From Burkholderia pyrrocinia (GTDB lineage Bacteria > Pseudomonadota > Gammaproteobacteria > Burkholderiales > Burkholderiaceae): a DNA stretch of 64,000 bases. Below are positions 36,305 to 46,237 of this stretch, piece after piece. The stretch spans positions 2,232,001-2,296,000 of the forward strand of contig NZ_CP024902.1 of assembly GCF_003330765.1 (NCBI RefSeq). Reading direction: 5' to 3'. Below the pieces are notes generated by a model. The model saw nothing but the letters and a program-made list of their open reading frames with translations, was not told the DNA's origin and did no database searches. A program made the translations under genes and the position numbers. Positions within the stretch are counted from its first letter, which is position 1, and each line of letters begins with the position of its first letter.

Positions 36305-36412
36305 GGCGAAAGGTGTCGGGTCGTCAAACCTGCTTAGAGGGTCCGAACCGTCTCCGGTTCACGGAACAGAGCGCGCCCGGCCCGCTCGGGGCGACGGGCG
36401 TGGCCGGTGCAC

Positions 36413-37407
<995 letters not shown>

Positions 37408-37686
37408 CAGTCAATCGGAACAATGCGGCAGCCGAATTCTAGCAGGGTGACGCGGGTATGACAGGTACTTCGAATATATGCTCAACATTGTGTTTTTTAG
37501 GGGCCGAATCGCGACGCATGCGCGCCGATCGGTGTCACTTGCCGCTCTGCTGCGCCGCAGCGGGCTAAGCGCCGTCCGGACACCGGCAAATGCAAGCGGT
37601 GTCGGGCCCTGTTTTTTATTTGCGACGATGCGGGCCGAACCTCGCCAATCCGGCGAAACGGCGGTCGCCCCGCTTTCGTTGCCGGG

Positions 37687-38898
37687 TCAAGCGGCCACCG
37701 TTTCCGGCCGCGCTTTCGCAAACGGGCGGAACATCATCGCGATCAGGAACGCGCCGAGGCCGATCGCGAACGAACCGATGTACAGCCAGCCATAGCTGCC
37801 GAACGTATCGACGATCAGGCCGCCGGCGACGGGCCCCGCGGCCATCCCGAGGCTGCCGGCCATCGCGCAGCCGCCGATCACGGTGCCCATCATCCGCAGC
37901 GGGAAATTCTCGCGCGCGAGCACCGAATACAGCGGCATCACGCCCGCATAGATGAAGCCGAACAGCGTCGCGACCGCGTAGAACCCGTCGAGCGTGCGCA
38001 CGAAGTAGTAACCGAGCGCGCCGAGCGCCTGTGCGAGCAGCCCGGCCACCAGCATGCGCTTCGCGCCGACGCGGTCGCCGAGGAGCCCGAACGCGATCCG
38101 GCCGCCCATGCCCGCGAGCCCTTCGACGCTGTAGATCGACACCGCGACGATCAGCGGGATCCCGCATGTCACCGCGTAGCTGACCGTATGGAAGATCGGG
38201 CCCGAGTGGGTCGCGCAGCAGAAGAAATTGGTCAGCAGCAGCACCATGAACTGCGGCGAACGCAACGCGTCCGCGACCGACATCGCCGCGGGCGCGCCGG
38301 CCGGCAGAGGTGCCGCGTGCGTGCCGTCGAGCGCGGGCGCCCGGCGCACCAGCAGCGACGCCGGAATCATCACGACGGCCGCCAGCGCGGCGATGAGCAG
38401 CATCGACGTGCGCCAGTCGTATGCCGACACGAGCCACGCGGCCAGCGGCGACATCGTCATCGGCGCCATCCCCATGCCGGCCGACACGAGCGACACCGCC
38501 AGGCTGCGGTGCGTGTCGAACCAGCCCGTCACGCACGCCATCATCGGCACGAATACCGCGGCCGTCGCGCTGCCGACCGCGAGGCCGAAGGTCAGCTGGA
38601 ACGCGAGCAGCGACGGCGCGCGGCTCGCCAGCGCCAGGCTCGCCGACAGCAGGACGGCGCCCGTCACGACGACCGCGCGCGTGCCGATGCGGTCCGACAG
38701 GCTGCCCCACCCCATGCTCGCGAAGGCCATTGCAACGAAGCCGAGCGTCATTGCGCCGGAAATTCCGGTCATCGACCAGCCCGTGTCGCGCGCAATGGAC
38801 CGCAGGAACACGGGCAGCGAAAACATCGCGCCGACCGCGATGCAGCCCATCAGGCCGCCCGCGACGACGATCACCCAGCGGTATCGAGAATCCGGCAT
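37687..38898 (-). CDS. MFS transporter, monocarboxylate/oxalate-formate-like
   Basis: A 403-residue transporter with 12 predicted helices. It begins with RYRWVIVVAGGLMGCIAVGAMFS, contains the loop motif GSLSDRIGTRAVVVTG between helices 2 and 3, and its second copy GLLGDRVGAKRMLVAG between helices 8 and 9. The general form is like the OFA/MCT branch for small organic anions. AAGGAGA precedes the ATG. It diverges from the HutC-type regulator and the AprA-like operon, so it may transport a compound of that pathway. Confidence 0.85.
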   Translation of the reverse strand: MPDSRYRWVIVVAGGLMGCIAVGAMFSLPVFLRSIARDTGWSMTGISGAMTLGFVAMAFASMGWGSLSDRIGTRAVVVTGAVLLSASLALASRAPSLLAFQLTFGLAVGSATAAVFVPMMACVTGWFDTHRSLAVSLVSAGMGMAPMTMSPLAAWLVSAYDWRTSMLLIAALAAVVMIPASLLVRRAPALDGTHAAPLPAGAPAAMSVADALRSPQFMVLLLTNFFCCATHSGPIFHTVSYAVTCGIPLIVAVSIYSVEGLAGMGGRIAFGLLGDRVGAKRMLVAGLLAQALGALGYYFVRTLDGFYAVATLFGFIYAGVMPLYSVLARENFPLRMMGTVIGGCAMAGSLGMAAGPVAGGLIVDTFGSYGWLYIGSFAIGLGAFLIAMMFRPFAKARPETVAA

Positions 38899-39257
38899 TG
38901 GGCGTCTCCTTGCTCGTTTCGGTAATCCTCGGGAACCGGGCGCCTGTTGCCGCGCGCGGCGGCATGTGCAGTTGGCCGCATCGACGCTATCGCGAGCCCG
39001 GTCGACATGGATACGACGGGCGACGCATCGGGAAATCGACAGGCGCGGCGCACACGCCGGCCGATTTTTTATTGTCGGCCAATCCGCGCGGCCGACAAGG
39101 GGCAGATCGGGCCAACACCGGACGCGGGACCGCCCGTTCGGTCCGCAGCTTGCCGCCCGGCTTTTCCGGAATCGGAAAGTCGAAATCAGAAATCGTTGGT
39201 TGGGGCCAGCGATCGCGCTGACTACACTCGAGCGATCTTGTCATAACAAGTTGACCG
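38899..39257. promoter_or_regulatory. 359-base divergent control region with two inverted repeats
   Basis: No gene is seen. TTGTCGGCC (39072-39080) and GGCCGACAA (39090-39098) form a perfect nine-base inverted repeat around a nine-base spacer. CTTGTCATAACAAG (39237-39250) is a CTTGT-N4-ACAAG palindrome eight bases before the GntR start, the same layout as HutC-type operators. Both could serve the regulator encoded downstream. Confidence 0.6.
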
Positions 39258-40028
39258 ATGACCCCACCCAACGTCGTGCCGCTGTCGGCGGCCCCGCTCT
39301 ACGTGCAGATCAAGGACACGCTGCGCGCGCGCATTCTCGACGGCACCCATGCGCCGCACAGCCGGATGCCTTCCGAGCACGAACTCTGCGCAATGTTCGA
39401 CGTCAGCCGCATCACGGTGCGCCAGGCGCTCGGCGACCTGCAGAAGGAAGGCCTGCTGTTCAAGCTGCACGGCAAGGGCACGTTCGTGTCGAAGCCGAAG
39501 GCGTTCCAGAACGTGACGTCGCTGCAGGGCTTTGCCGAGGCGATGTCGTCGATGGGCTATGAGATCGTCAACCAGCTGCGCAGCTTCCGCACCGTCAAGG
39601 CCGATCGTCATCTCGCGACCAAGCTGAACGTGCCGGAAGGCGCGCCGCTCGTCGAGATTCACCGCGTGCGGCTGCTGAACCGCGAGCCGGTGTCGCTCGA
39701 ACAGACCTGGGTGCCCGAAGCGCTCGGCAAGCGCCTCGCGGGCGCCGATCTCGCGACCCGCGACATCTTCCTGGTCCTGGAAAACGACTGCGGCATCCCG
39801 CTCGGTCATGCCGACGTGTCGATCGACGCGATCCTCGCCGACGACGAGATCGTCGACGCGCTGCACGTCGAGGAAAGCAGCCCCGTGCTGCGCATCGAGC
39901 GCCTCACGCACGACGCGTCGGGCGCGCCGATCGACTACGAATACCTCTACTTCCGCGGCGACGCCTTCCAGTACCGGTTGCGCATCGACCGGCAGAAGGC
40001 GCGCAAACCTGCAAGGAACCCTCGATGA
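39258..40028 (+). CDS. HutC-type GntR regulator
   Basis: A 256-residue regulator. The winged helix is at about residues 12-75 (MPSEHELCAMFDVSRITVRQAL) and the UTRA effector domain follows (PLVEIHRVRLLNREPVSLEQTW near 125, VLRIERLTHDASGAPIDYEYLYFR at the end, in parts). UTRA regulators usually sense a small metabolite of the genes they control. Its stop overlaps the ATG of the AprA-like gene (ATGA), so it is the first gene of that operon. It would be expected to repress its own operon from the palindrome at 39237. Confidence 0.9.
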   Translation: MTPPNVVPLSAAPLYVQIKDTLRARILDGTHAPHSRMPSEHELCAMFDVSRITVRQALGDLQKEGLLFKLHGKGTFVSKPKAFQNVTSLQGFAEAMSSMGYEIVNQLRSFRTVKADRHLATKLNVPEGAPLVEIHRVRLLNREPVSLEQTWVPEALGKRLAGADLATRDIFLVLENDCGIPLGHADVSIDAILADDEIVDALHVEESSPVLRIERLTHDASGAPIDYEYLYFRGDAFQYRLRIDRQKARKPARNPR

Positions 40029-41764
40029 ATACCCATGTGCACGAATACGACGTCGTCGTGGTCGGCGGCGGCACGGCCGGCCCGATGGCAGCGATCAAGG
40101 CGAAGGAGCGCGACCCGTCCTTGCGCGTGCTGCTGCTCGAGAAGGCCAACGTAAAGCGCAGCGGCGCGATCTCGATGGGCATGGATGGCCTGAACAACGC
40201 GGTGATCCCCGGACATGCGACGCCCGAGCAGTACACGCGCGAGATCACGGTCGCCAACGACGGCATCGTCGACCAGGAAGCCGTCCATGCGTATGCGCAG
40301 CACAGCTTCGCGACGATCGAGCAGCTCGACCGCTGGGGCGTGAAGTTCGAGAAGGACGGCACCGGCGACTACGCCGTGAAGAAGGTTCATCACATGGGTT
40401 CGTACGTGCTGCCGATGCCGGAAGGACACGACATCAAGAAAGTGCTGTACCGGCAGCTGAAGCGCGCGCGCATCGCGATCACGAACCGGATCGTCGCGAC
40501 GCGCGTGCTGACCGACGCGCAGGGCCGCGCGAGCGGCGTGCTCGGCTTCGACTGCCGCACCGCGGATTTCCACGTGATCCGCGCGAAAGCCGTGATTCTC
40601 TGCTGCGGCGCGGCCGGCCGCCTCGGGCTGCCGGCGTCGGGCTACCTGATGGGCACGTACGAGAACCCGACCAACGCGGGCGACGGCTATGCGATGGCCT
40701 ATCACGCGGGCGCCGCACTCGCGAATCTCGAATGCTTCCAGATCAATCCGCTGATCAAGGACTACAACGGCCCCGCGTGCGCCTACGTGACGGGTCCGCT
40801 CGGCGGCTTCACCGCGAACGGCAAGGGCGAACGCTTCATCGAATGCGATTACTGGAGCGGTCAGATGATGTGGGAGTTCTACCAGGAATTGCAAAGCGGC
40901 AACGGCCCCGTGTTCCTGAAACTCGACCATCTCGCGGAAGAAACGATCCGGACCATCGAGCAGATCCTGCATACGAACGAGCGGCCGAGCCGCGGCCGCT
41001 TCCACGCGGGGCGCGGGACCGACTACCGAAACCGGATGGTCGAGATGCACATCTCCGAGATCGGCTTCTGCAGCGGCCACAGCGCATCCGGCGTGTATGT
41101 GAACGCGCGCGCGGAAACGACCGTGCCGGGGCTCTACGCGGCTGGCGACATGGCGGCCGTCCCGCACAACTACATGCTCGGCGCGTTCACGTACGGCTGG
41201 TTCGCCGGACAGAACGCGGCCGACTACGTAGCCGGCCGCGACCATGCGCCGGTGGACGACGAACAGGTCGACGCCGAGCGCGCTCGCGTGCTTGCCCCGC
41301 TTTTGCGCGAGCGCGGCCTGGCGCCGGCGCAGGTCGAGTACAAGCTGCGCCGCATGGTGAACGACTACCTGCAACCGCCGAAGGTGACGCGCAAGATGGA
41401 GATCGGGCTGCAACGCTTTGACGGCATTACTGAGGATATCGAAGAGATGAAGGCGAACCATCCGCACGAACTGATGCGCGCGGCCGAAGTGCGCGCGATC
41501 CGGGACTGCGCGGAAATGGCCGCGCGCGCGTCGCTGTTCCGCACCGAGAGCCGCTGGGGGCTGTACCACCATCGCGTCGACTTTCCGCACCGCAACGACG
41601 CCGAATGGTTCTGCCATACATGGCTGCGCAAGGACGCCGACGGCGCGATGCGCAGCGAGAAGCGGCCGGTCGAGCCGTACATCGTGCCGCTTGCCGACGA
41701 CGAGCGCGGCGCCTACGCGCATCTGCGCATCCGCGAACCGGCCGCGCTCGCGGCCGCCCTCTGA
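40025..41764 (+). CDS. AprA-like FAD-dependent oxidoreductase (fumarate reductase/APS reductase superfamily)
   Basis: A 579-residue flavoprotein. The FAD-binding dinucleotide loop is VVVGGGTAGPMAAIKAKE near residue 10, followed by SGAISMGMDGLNN; the second FAD contact is GLYAAGDMAAVPHNYMLG near residue 370. Overall form follows adenylylsulfate reductase alpha and fumarate reductase flavoproteins. The short iron-sulfur partner just downstream supports an AprAB-like complex. No APS pathway gene (sat, qmo) is in the window and the electron donor is unknown, so APS reductase activity is not claimed. Substrate: unidentified. Confidence 0.82.
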   Translation: MNTHVHEYDVVVVGGGTAGPMAAIKAKERDPSLRVLLLEKANVKRSGAISMGMDGLNNAVIPGHATPEQYTREITVANDGIVDQEAVHAYAQHSFATIEQLDRWGVKFEKDGTGDYAVKKVHHMGSYVLPMPEGHDIKKVLYRQLKRARIAITNRIVATRVLTDAQGRASGVLGFDCRTADFHVIRAKAVILCCGAAGRLGLPASGYLMGTYENPTNAGDGYAMAYHAGAALANLECFQINPLIKDYNGPACAYVTGPLGGFTANGKGERFIECDYWSGQMMWEFYQELQSGNGPVFLKLDHLAEETIRTIEQILHTNERPSRGRFHAGRGTDYRNRMVEMHISEIGFCSGHSASGVYVNARAETTVPGLYAAGDMAAVPHNYMLGAFTYGWFAGQNAADYVAGRDHAPVDDEQVDAERARVLAPLLRERGLAPAQVEYKLRRMVNDYLQPPKVTRKMEIGLQRFDGITEDIEEMKANHPHELMRAAEVRAIRDCAEMAARASLFRTESRWGLYHHRVDFPHRNDAEWFCHTWLRKDADGAMRSEKRPVEPYIVPLADDERGAYAHLRIREPAALAAAL

Positions 41765-41775
41765 GGAGCCGTACC

Positions 41776-42021
41776 GTGTCCCATACCCCGCACGACATCT
41801 TCCTGCGCAGCAGCGCGCCCGTCACGATCGACGAGGCACTGTGCATCGCCGACAAGGGCTGCACCGTCTGCGTCGACGTGTGCCCGCTCGACCTGCTCGC
41901 GATCGACGTGACCAAGGGCAAGGCCTATATGCAGTTCGACGAATGCTGGTACTGCATGCCATGCGAGCGCGATTGCCCGACCGGCGCCGTCAAGGTCGAC
42001 ATCCCTTACCTGCTGCGCTGA
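41776..42021 (+). CDS. AprB-like ferredoxin with two [4Fe-4S] sites
   Basis: An 81-residue protein with a GTG start at 41776 behind GAGGAG. It has two cluster motifs: CIADKGCTVCVDVCP and CWYCMPCERDCP. The spacing and the KAYMQFDECWYC stretch between them resemble the N-terminal ferredoxin segment of AprB. The long C-terminal arm that wraps AprA in true APS reductase is absent. It probably passes electrons to or from the AprA-like flavoprotein 11 bases upstream. Confidence 0.85.
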   Translation: MSHTPHDIFLRSSAPVTIDEALCIADKGCTVCVDVCPLDLLAIDVTKGKAYMQFDECWYCMPCERDCPTGAVKVDIPYLLR

Positions 42022-42070
42022 CACGGCGCGCCACCCGCGCGCCGCTTCCACACTACCGGACTCACGACAC

Positions 42071-43495
42071 ATGAAAAGAATGCTACGGATGTTCCGCCTG
42101 CTCGCCGCATCGATCGCGGTCGCGGCCACCGGTTTCGCGCATGCGGAGACGATCCGCATCGCGATCGGAACGCAGGATACGACGATCAATTGCGCGACCG
42201 GCGGCCTGCTGATCCGCGAACTGCATCTGCTCGACAAGTACCTGCCGCACACCGGCAAGTATCAGGACGTGAAGTACGACGTGCAGTGGAAGGATTTCAC
42301 GTCCGGCGCGCCGCTGACCAACGAGATGGTCGCCGGCAAGCTCGACTTCGGCGCGATGGCCGATTTCCCCGGCGCGCTGAACGGCGCGGCGTTCCGCAAG
42401 GCCGGCCGCCGCAGCGTGTTCATCACCGTGCTGGACGGCAGCATCGACGGCAGCGGCAACGGGATCGTCGTGCCGTCGAATTCGACGGTGCGCGGGCTGG
42501 CCGACCTGAAGGGCAAGACGATCTCGGTGCCGTTCGCATCGACCGCGCACGGCATGCTGCTGCGCGCAATCAAGGCCCAGGGCTGGAACCCCGACACCGA
42601 CGTGAACATCGTCACGCAGGCGCCCGAAGTGGCCGGCAGCGCGCTGAAGGCGAACAAGATCGACGCGCATGCGGACTTCGTGCCGTTCGCCGACCTGTTC
42701 CCGTACCGCGGCATCGCGCGCAAGATCTACGACGGCGCGCAGACCCACGCGCCGACCTTCCACGGTGCGCTCGTCGACGCGGATTACGCGCGGCGCTATC
42801 CGGAAATCGTGGTGGCCTATCTGCGCGCCGCGATCGAAGCGAACCGCTTGCTCGCGCAGAACCCGGAAAAGTACAGCCTGCTGATCGAGAAGGTCACCGG
42901 CATCGAGGCGCCGGTCGACTACCTGTATCACGGGCCGCTCGGCATCCAGACCCGCGACCTGACGTGGAAGCCCGAATACCGGCAAGCGGTCGCGACGGCC
43001 ATCGATACGCTGAAGCTGCTGAAGAAGACCGACACCGCGCCCGACCCCGCGACGTTCGTCGACGATCGCTATATCCGTGCGGCGTTCAAGGCGTCCGGGC
43101 TCGACTACGACGCGGCGCTGAAACACTACGGCAAGCAGTCGCTCGTCGCGAACGATGCGTCGACCGGCAAGCCGATCCGCGACTTCAACGACGTCGCGCA
43201 GGTCTGGCTCGCCGGCGACGAAGCCGTGCGCCACTATGCCAGCCCCGCAGCCGCCTTTGCGGCGCTCGGCAAGCTCGGCCCGTCCGCGAAGGTGCGCGCG
43301 GTGTTCGTGCACGACCATGCCAGCGGCCTGAAGCTGTTCGCCGACCAGGCGTGGTACGTAAAGGACGCGCACGGCGTGCTCACCGCGTTCCTGCTGAAGT
43401 CGGGCGCCGACGCGTACGCGCAGCAGGTATCGGGCGCGGTGGTTGACTATGCGGTCGCGAAGACCGTCACCGCGCAGGCGCTCGCCGCGCGCTGA
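42071..43495 (+). CDS. ABC substrate-binding protein with C-terminal NosL-like domain
   Basis: A 474-residue exported protein. A signal peptide ends near residue 25 (GFAHAETIRIAIG). Residues 25-345 are a nitrate/sulfonate/taurine-type binding protein (SsuA/TauA/NrtA family). Residues about 365-474 resemble the NosL fold: AQVWLAGDEAVRHYASP, VRAVFVHDHASG, QAWYVKDAHGVLTAFL and a final VVDY helix. The Cys/Met metal motif typical of copper-binding NosL is not seen. Such a fusion is unusual. It precedes the matching permease and ATPase genes. Confidence 0.8.
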   Translation: MKRMLRMFRLLAASIAVAATGFAHAETIRIAIGTQDTTINCATGGLLIRELHLLDKYLPHTGKYQDVKYDVQWKDFTSGAPLTNEMVAGKLDFGAMADFPGALNGAAFRKAGRRSVFITVLDGSIDGSGNGIVVPSNSTVRGLADLKGKTISVPFASTAHGMLLRAIKAQGWNPDTDVNIVTQAPEVAGSALKANKIDAHADFVPFADLFPYRGIARKIYDGAQTHAPTFHGALVDADYARRYPEIVVAYLRAAIEANRLLAQNPEKYSLLIEKVTGIEAPVDYLYHGPLGIQTRDLTWKPEYRQAVATAIDTLKLLKKTDTAPDPATFVDDRYIRAAFKASGLDYDAALKHYGKQSLVANDASTGKPIRDFNDVAQVWLAGDEAVRHYASPAAAFAALGKLGPSAKVRAVFVHDHASGLKLFADQAWYVKDAHGVLTAFLLKSGADAYAQQVSGAVVDYAVAKTVTAQALAAR

Positions 43496-43541
43496 GCGTC
43501 GCGCGCCCGCCTCTTTCCATTCGTCGACACCGGACTTCCGC

Positions 43542-44417
43542 ATGGCCGCCACCCTCGACCTCGTCAAACGCCGCCTCACCGACGCACCGCGCAGCGGTGA
43601 CGCCCGCTCGCCGCATTTCGCCGCGCGCCGCCGCCCGACACCGATGCGCCGCCGCGCATGGCGTTTCGCATCGCTCGCCGCCTGCATCGCGCTGTGGCAA
43701 GCGGCCGTCCACTGGCGGCTGTCGCTCGGCATCGTCACGTTCGCGAACGTGCCCGCGCCGGCCGACGTCGGCCCCGCGCTGGCATCGTTCCTGCAATCGC
43801 CGAAGCTGCCGATGCACCTGTTCGCGAGCATCACGCGCGTGCTGGCCGGCTTCGTCGCGGCGGCAGTCGCCGGCATCGGCCTCGGACTCGCGATCGGCCG
43901 CTATCGCGCGCTCGAGGACACGCTGCTGCCGCCACTCGAGATGCTGCGGCCGATTCCGGCCGTCGCGTGGATTCCGCTCGCGATCCTGATGTTTCCGTCG
44001 TCGGAGCTGAGCATGATGTTCATCACGTTCGTCGGCGCGCTGTTCCCGATCCTGCTCAATACCGTGCATGGCGCCGAAGCCGTCGACCCGCGGCTCGTCG
44101 CGACCGCGCGCAGCCTCGGCACGCGCGGCCTCGCGCTCTATGCGGAAGTGATCCTGCCCGGCGCCGCGCCGTCGATCTTCACGGGCCTGTCGATCGGGAT
44201 GGGCACCGCGTGGTTCTGCCTCGTCACGGCCGAGATGATCGCGGGTCAGTACGGTATCGGCTATTTCACGTGGGAATCCTATACGTTGCAGAACTACCCG
44301 GACATCGTGGTCGGCATGGCGCTGATCGGCCTGCTCGGGATGGGCAGCAGCCTGCTCGTCAAGCGCATCGGCGCGGCGCTCACGCCGTGGTACGCACCGC
44401 GCGGAGGCCGGCCATGA
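43542..44417 (+). CDS. ABC transporter permease, SsuC/TauC type
   Basis: A 291-residue inner-membrane permease with about six helices. The EAA loop that touches the ATPase is visible as DPRLVATARSLGTRGLALYAEVILPGAAPSIFTGL, in two parts, near residues 185-220. The N-terminal 35 residues are charged and precede the first helix. The final ATGA overlaps the ATPase gene start. It belongs with the binding protein and ATPase on either side. Confidence 0.9.
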   Translation: MAATLDLVKRRLTDAPRSGDARSPHFAARRRPTPMRRRAWRFASLAACIALWQAAVHWRLSLGIVTFANVPAPADVGPALASFLQSPKLPMHLFASITRVLAGFVAAAVAGIGLGLAIGRYRALEDTLLPPLEMLRPIPAVAWIPLAILMFPSSELSMMFITFVGALFPILLNTVHGAEAVDPRLVATARSLGTRGLALYAEVILPGAAPSIFTGLSIGMGTAWFCLVTAEMIAGQYGIGYFTWESYTLQNYPDIVVGMALIGLLGMGSSLLVKRIGAALTPWYAPRGGRP

Positions 44418-45202
44418 GCGCCGCGGACAGGACATCGACCGCACCCGGCCGCGTCGGCGTGCGCGCACTGACGATCGAACTCGGCCCGCCGCATGCGCGC
44501 TTCGCGGCGCTCGATGCGCTCGACGTCGACATCGCGCCCGGCGAATTCGTCTGCGTGCTCGGGCCGTCCGGCTGCGGAAAATCGACGCTGCTCGGCGCGC
44601 TCGCCGGCCACGTCGCCGCCACGCACGGCGAGATCGTCGTCGACGGCGAACCGGTCGACCGCCCGCATCCCGATCGCGGGCTCGTGTTCCAGCAGCACAC
44701 GCTGTTTCCGTGGAAGCGCGTGATCGACAATGTCGCGTTCGGCCTGAAGATGAAAGGCGTGCCCGCGCACGAACGCCGCCGCGAAGCGGCCGAACTGCTC
44801 GAACTCGTCGGGCTCGGCGGCTTCGGCGCGCACTACCCCGCGCAGCTTTCCGGCGGCATGCAGCAGCGCGTCGAGATCGCCCGCGTGCTGATCAACCGGC
44901 CGCGCGTGCTGCTGATGGACGAGCCGTTCGGCGCGCTCGACGCGCAGACGCGCCGGATGATGCAGACGCTGCTGCTCGACATCTGGTCGCGCATCGGCAC
45001 GACCGTGCTGTTCGTCACGCACGACATCGAGGAAGCGCTGTTTCTCGGCGACCGCATCCTGATGCTGTCGCCGCGGCCCGCGCGCATCGTCGCCGACATC
45101 CGCGTGCCGCTCGCGCGGCCCCGCACCGACGACAGCACGACCGAGCCCTCGTTCGTCGACATCAAGCGCCGCTGTCTCGCGCTGTTGCGCAACGCCGCGT
45201 GA
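44414..45202 (+). CDS. ABC transporter ATP-binding protein, SsuB/TauB type
   Basis: A 262-residue ATPase. Walker A is GPSGCGKST near residue 50, the Q loop is VFQQHTLFPWKRV, the signature is LSGGMQQRVEIARVL, Walker B is VLLMDEPFGALD, and the switch His is in VTHDIEEALFLGD. The family is that of nitrate, sulfonate and taurine importers. Its ATG overlaps the permease stop. All three importer parts are present in one series. Confidence 0.93.
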   Translation: MSAADRTSTAPGRVGVRALTIELGPPHARFAALDALDVDIAPGEFVCVLGPSGCGKSTLLGALAGHVAATHGEIVVDGEPVDRPHPDRGLVFQQHTLFPWKRVIDNVAFGLKMKGVPAHERRREAAELLELVGLGGFGAHYPAQLSGGMQQRVEIARVLINRPRVLLMDEPFGALDAQTRRMMQTLLLDIWSRIGTTVLFVTHDIEEALFLGDRILMLSPRPARIVADIRVPLARPRTDDSTTEPSFVDIKRRCLALLRNAA

Positions 45203-45241
45203 GCGTGCGTGCCTGCCCATTCACCGCACCGACTTTTTTCC

Positions 45242-46237
45242 ATGACCGCTTCTTCCTCCGCTTTCCCGCTGCCCGGCGTGCCGGCCGCCGATCATGCCGC
45301 GCCCGTCGCGCGCCTCGCCGCAGCCGATGCAACGGTGCGCCGCATCGCGCTGCTCGAACTCGCCGATCTCGAGGCGCCCGAACTCGTGCCGTCGTTCGTC
45401 GCGGCGCTGCGCGACGACCCGTCGGCCGACGTGCGCAGCGAGGCCGCGCGCGTGCTCGACGCATGGGAGCAGCCCGATGTCGTCGACGCGCTGTGCCACG
45501 CGCTGCTCGATCCGGACGACGGCGTGCGCACGACTGCCGCGCAGAGCCTGTCCGAACTGAAGAACGCGGCATCGGGCGCCGTGCTGTGCCGCTGGGCCGA
45601 CCGGCCCGAGCCGTTCGTGCGCGGTGCCGTACTGCGCGGCTTGCGCGAATTGCGCGACCCCGACGCATTCGCGCCCGCGCTGCGCGCGCTCGACGCGAGC
45701 GCCGCTGCCATACGCGCCGAGGCAGTCGTCGTGCTCGGCTGGCTCAAGGACGGCCGCGCGCTGCCGCCGCTCGCCCGCGTCGCGACCACGGACGCCGATG
45801 CCGACGTGCGGCGCGCCGCGGTCGGCGCGATCGGGTTTGCAGCGGCCGGCGATACCACCGTCGTCACCGCGTTGCTCGCGGCGCTGCGTGACGTCGAATG
45901 GCAAGTGCGCGAAGAAGCGGCTGCCACGCTCGGCAAGCTGCGCGCCGCCGTTGCGCGTGACCCGCTCGTCGCCGCGCTCGACGACGATTACTGGCAAGTG
46001 CGCGTGCGCGCCGTCCGCGCGCTCGGGCAATTGCGCGATGCGGCCGCGGCATCGGCCGTCGTCGCGCTGCTCTCGCATGCGATCAGCAATCTGCGCAAGG
46101 AAGCCGCGCTCGCGCTCGGCGAATTGCGCGACCGGGCGACGCTGCCCGCGCTGCACGACGCGCTCGACGATCGCGACCCCGAAGTACGCAAGGCCGTGCG
46201 GATCGCCATCGGACAGATCGACGAGGCGCCGCGATGA
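45242..46237 (+). CDS. HEAT-repeat protein
   Basis: A 331-residue soluble protein made of about ten HEAT/PBS-lyase-like repeats of about 31 residues; the unit DVR-x-A-A-x-x-L-G-x-L recurs (DADVRRAAVGAIG, EWQVREEAAATLGKL, YWQVRVRAVRALGQL, DPEVRKAVRIAIGQI). Such repeats bind proteins or cofactors. It lies 39 bases after the ABC genes and overlaps the DUF971 gene by ATGA, so it is part of the operon. A chaperone or assembly role for the flavin/iron-sulfur enzyme is a guess. Confidence 0.85.
   Translation: MTASSSAFPLPGVPAADHAAPVARLAAADATVRRIALLELADLEAPELVPSFVAALRDDPSADVRSEAARVLDAWEQPDVVDALCHALLDPDDGVRTTAAQSLSELKNAASGAVLCRWADRPEPFVRGAVLRGLRELRDPDAFAPALRALDASAAAIRAEAVVVLGWLKDGRALPPLARVATTDADADVRRAAVGAIGFAAAGDTTVVTALLAALRDVEWQVREEAAATLGKLRAAVARDPLVAALDDDYWQVRVRAVRALGQLRDAAAASAVVALLSHAISNLRKEAALALGELRDRATLPALHDALDDRDPEVRKAVRIAIGQIDEAPR

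Noticed and set aside
37478..37795. 105-residue plus-strand frame overlapping the end of the MFS gene
   Set aside because: Half lies antisense to the MFS gene, there is no ribosome site and no recognisable domain.
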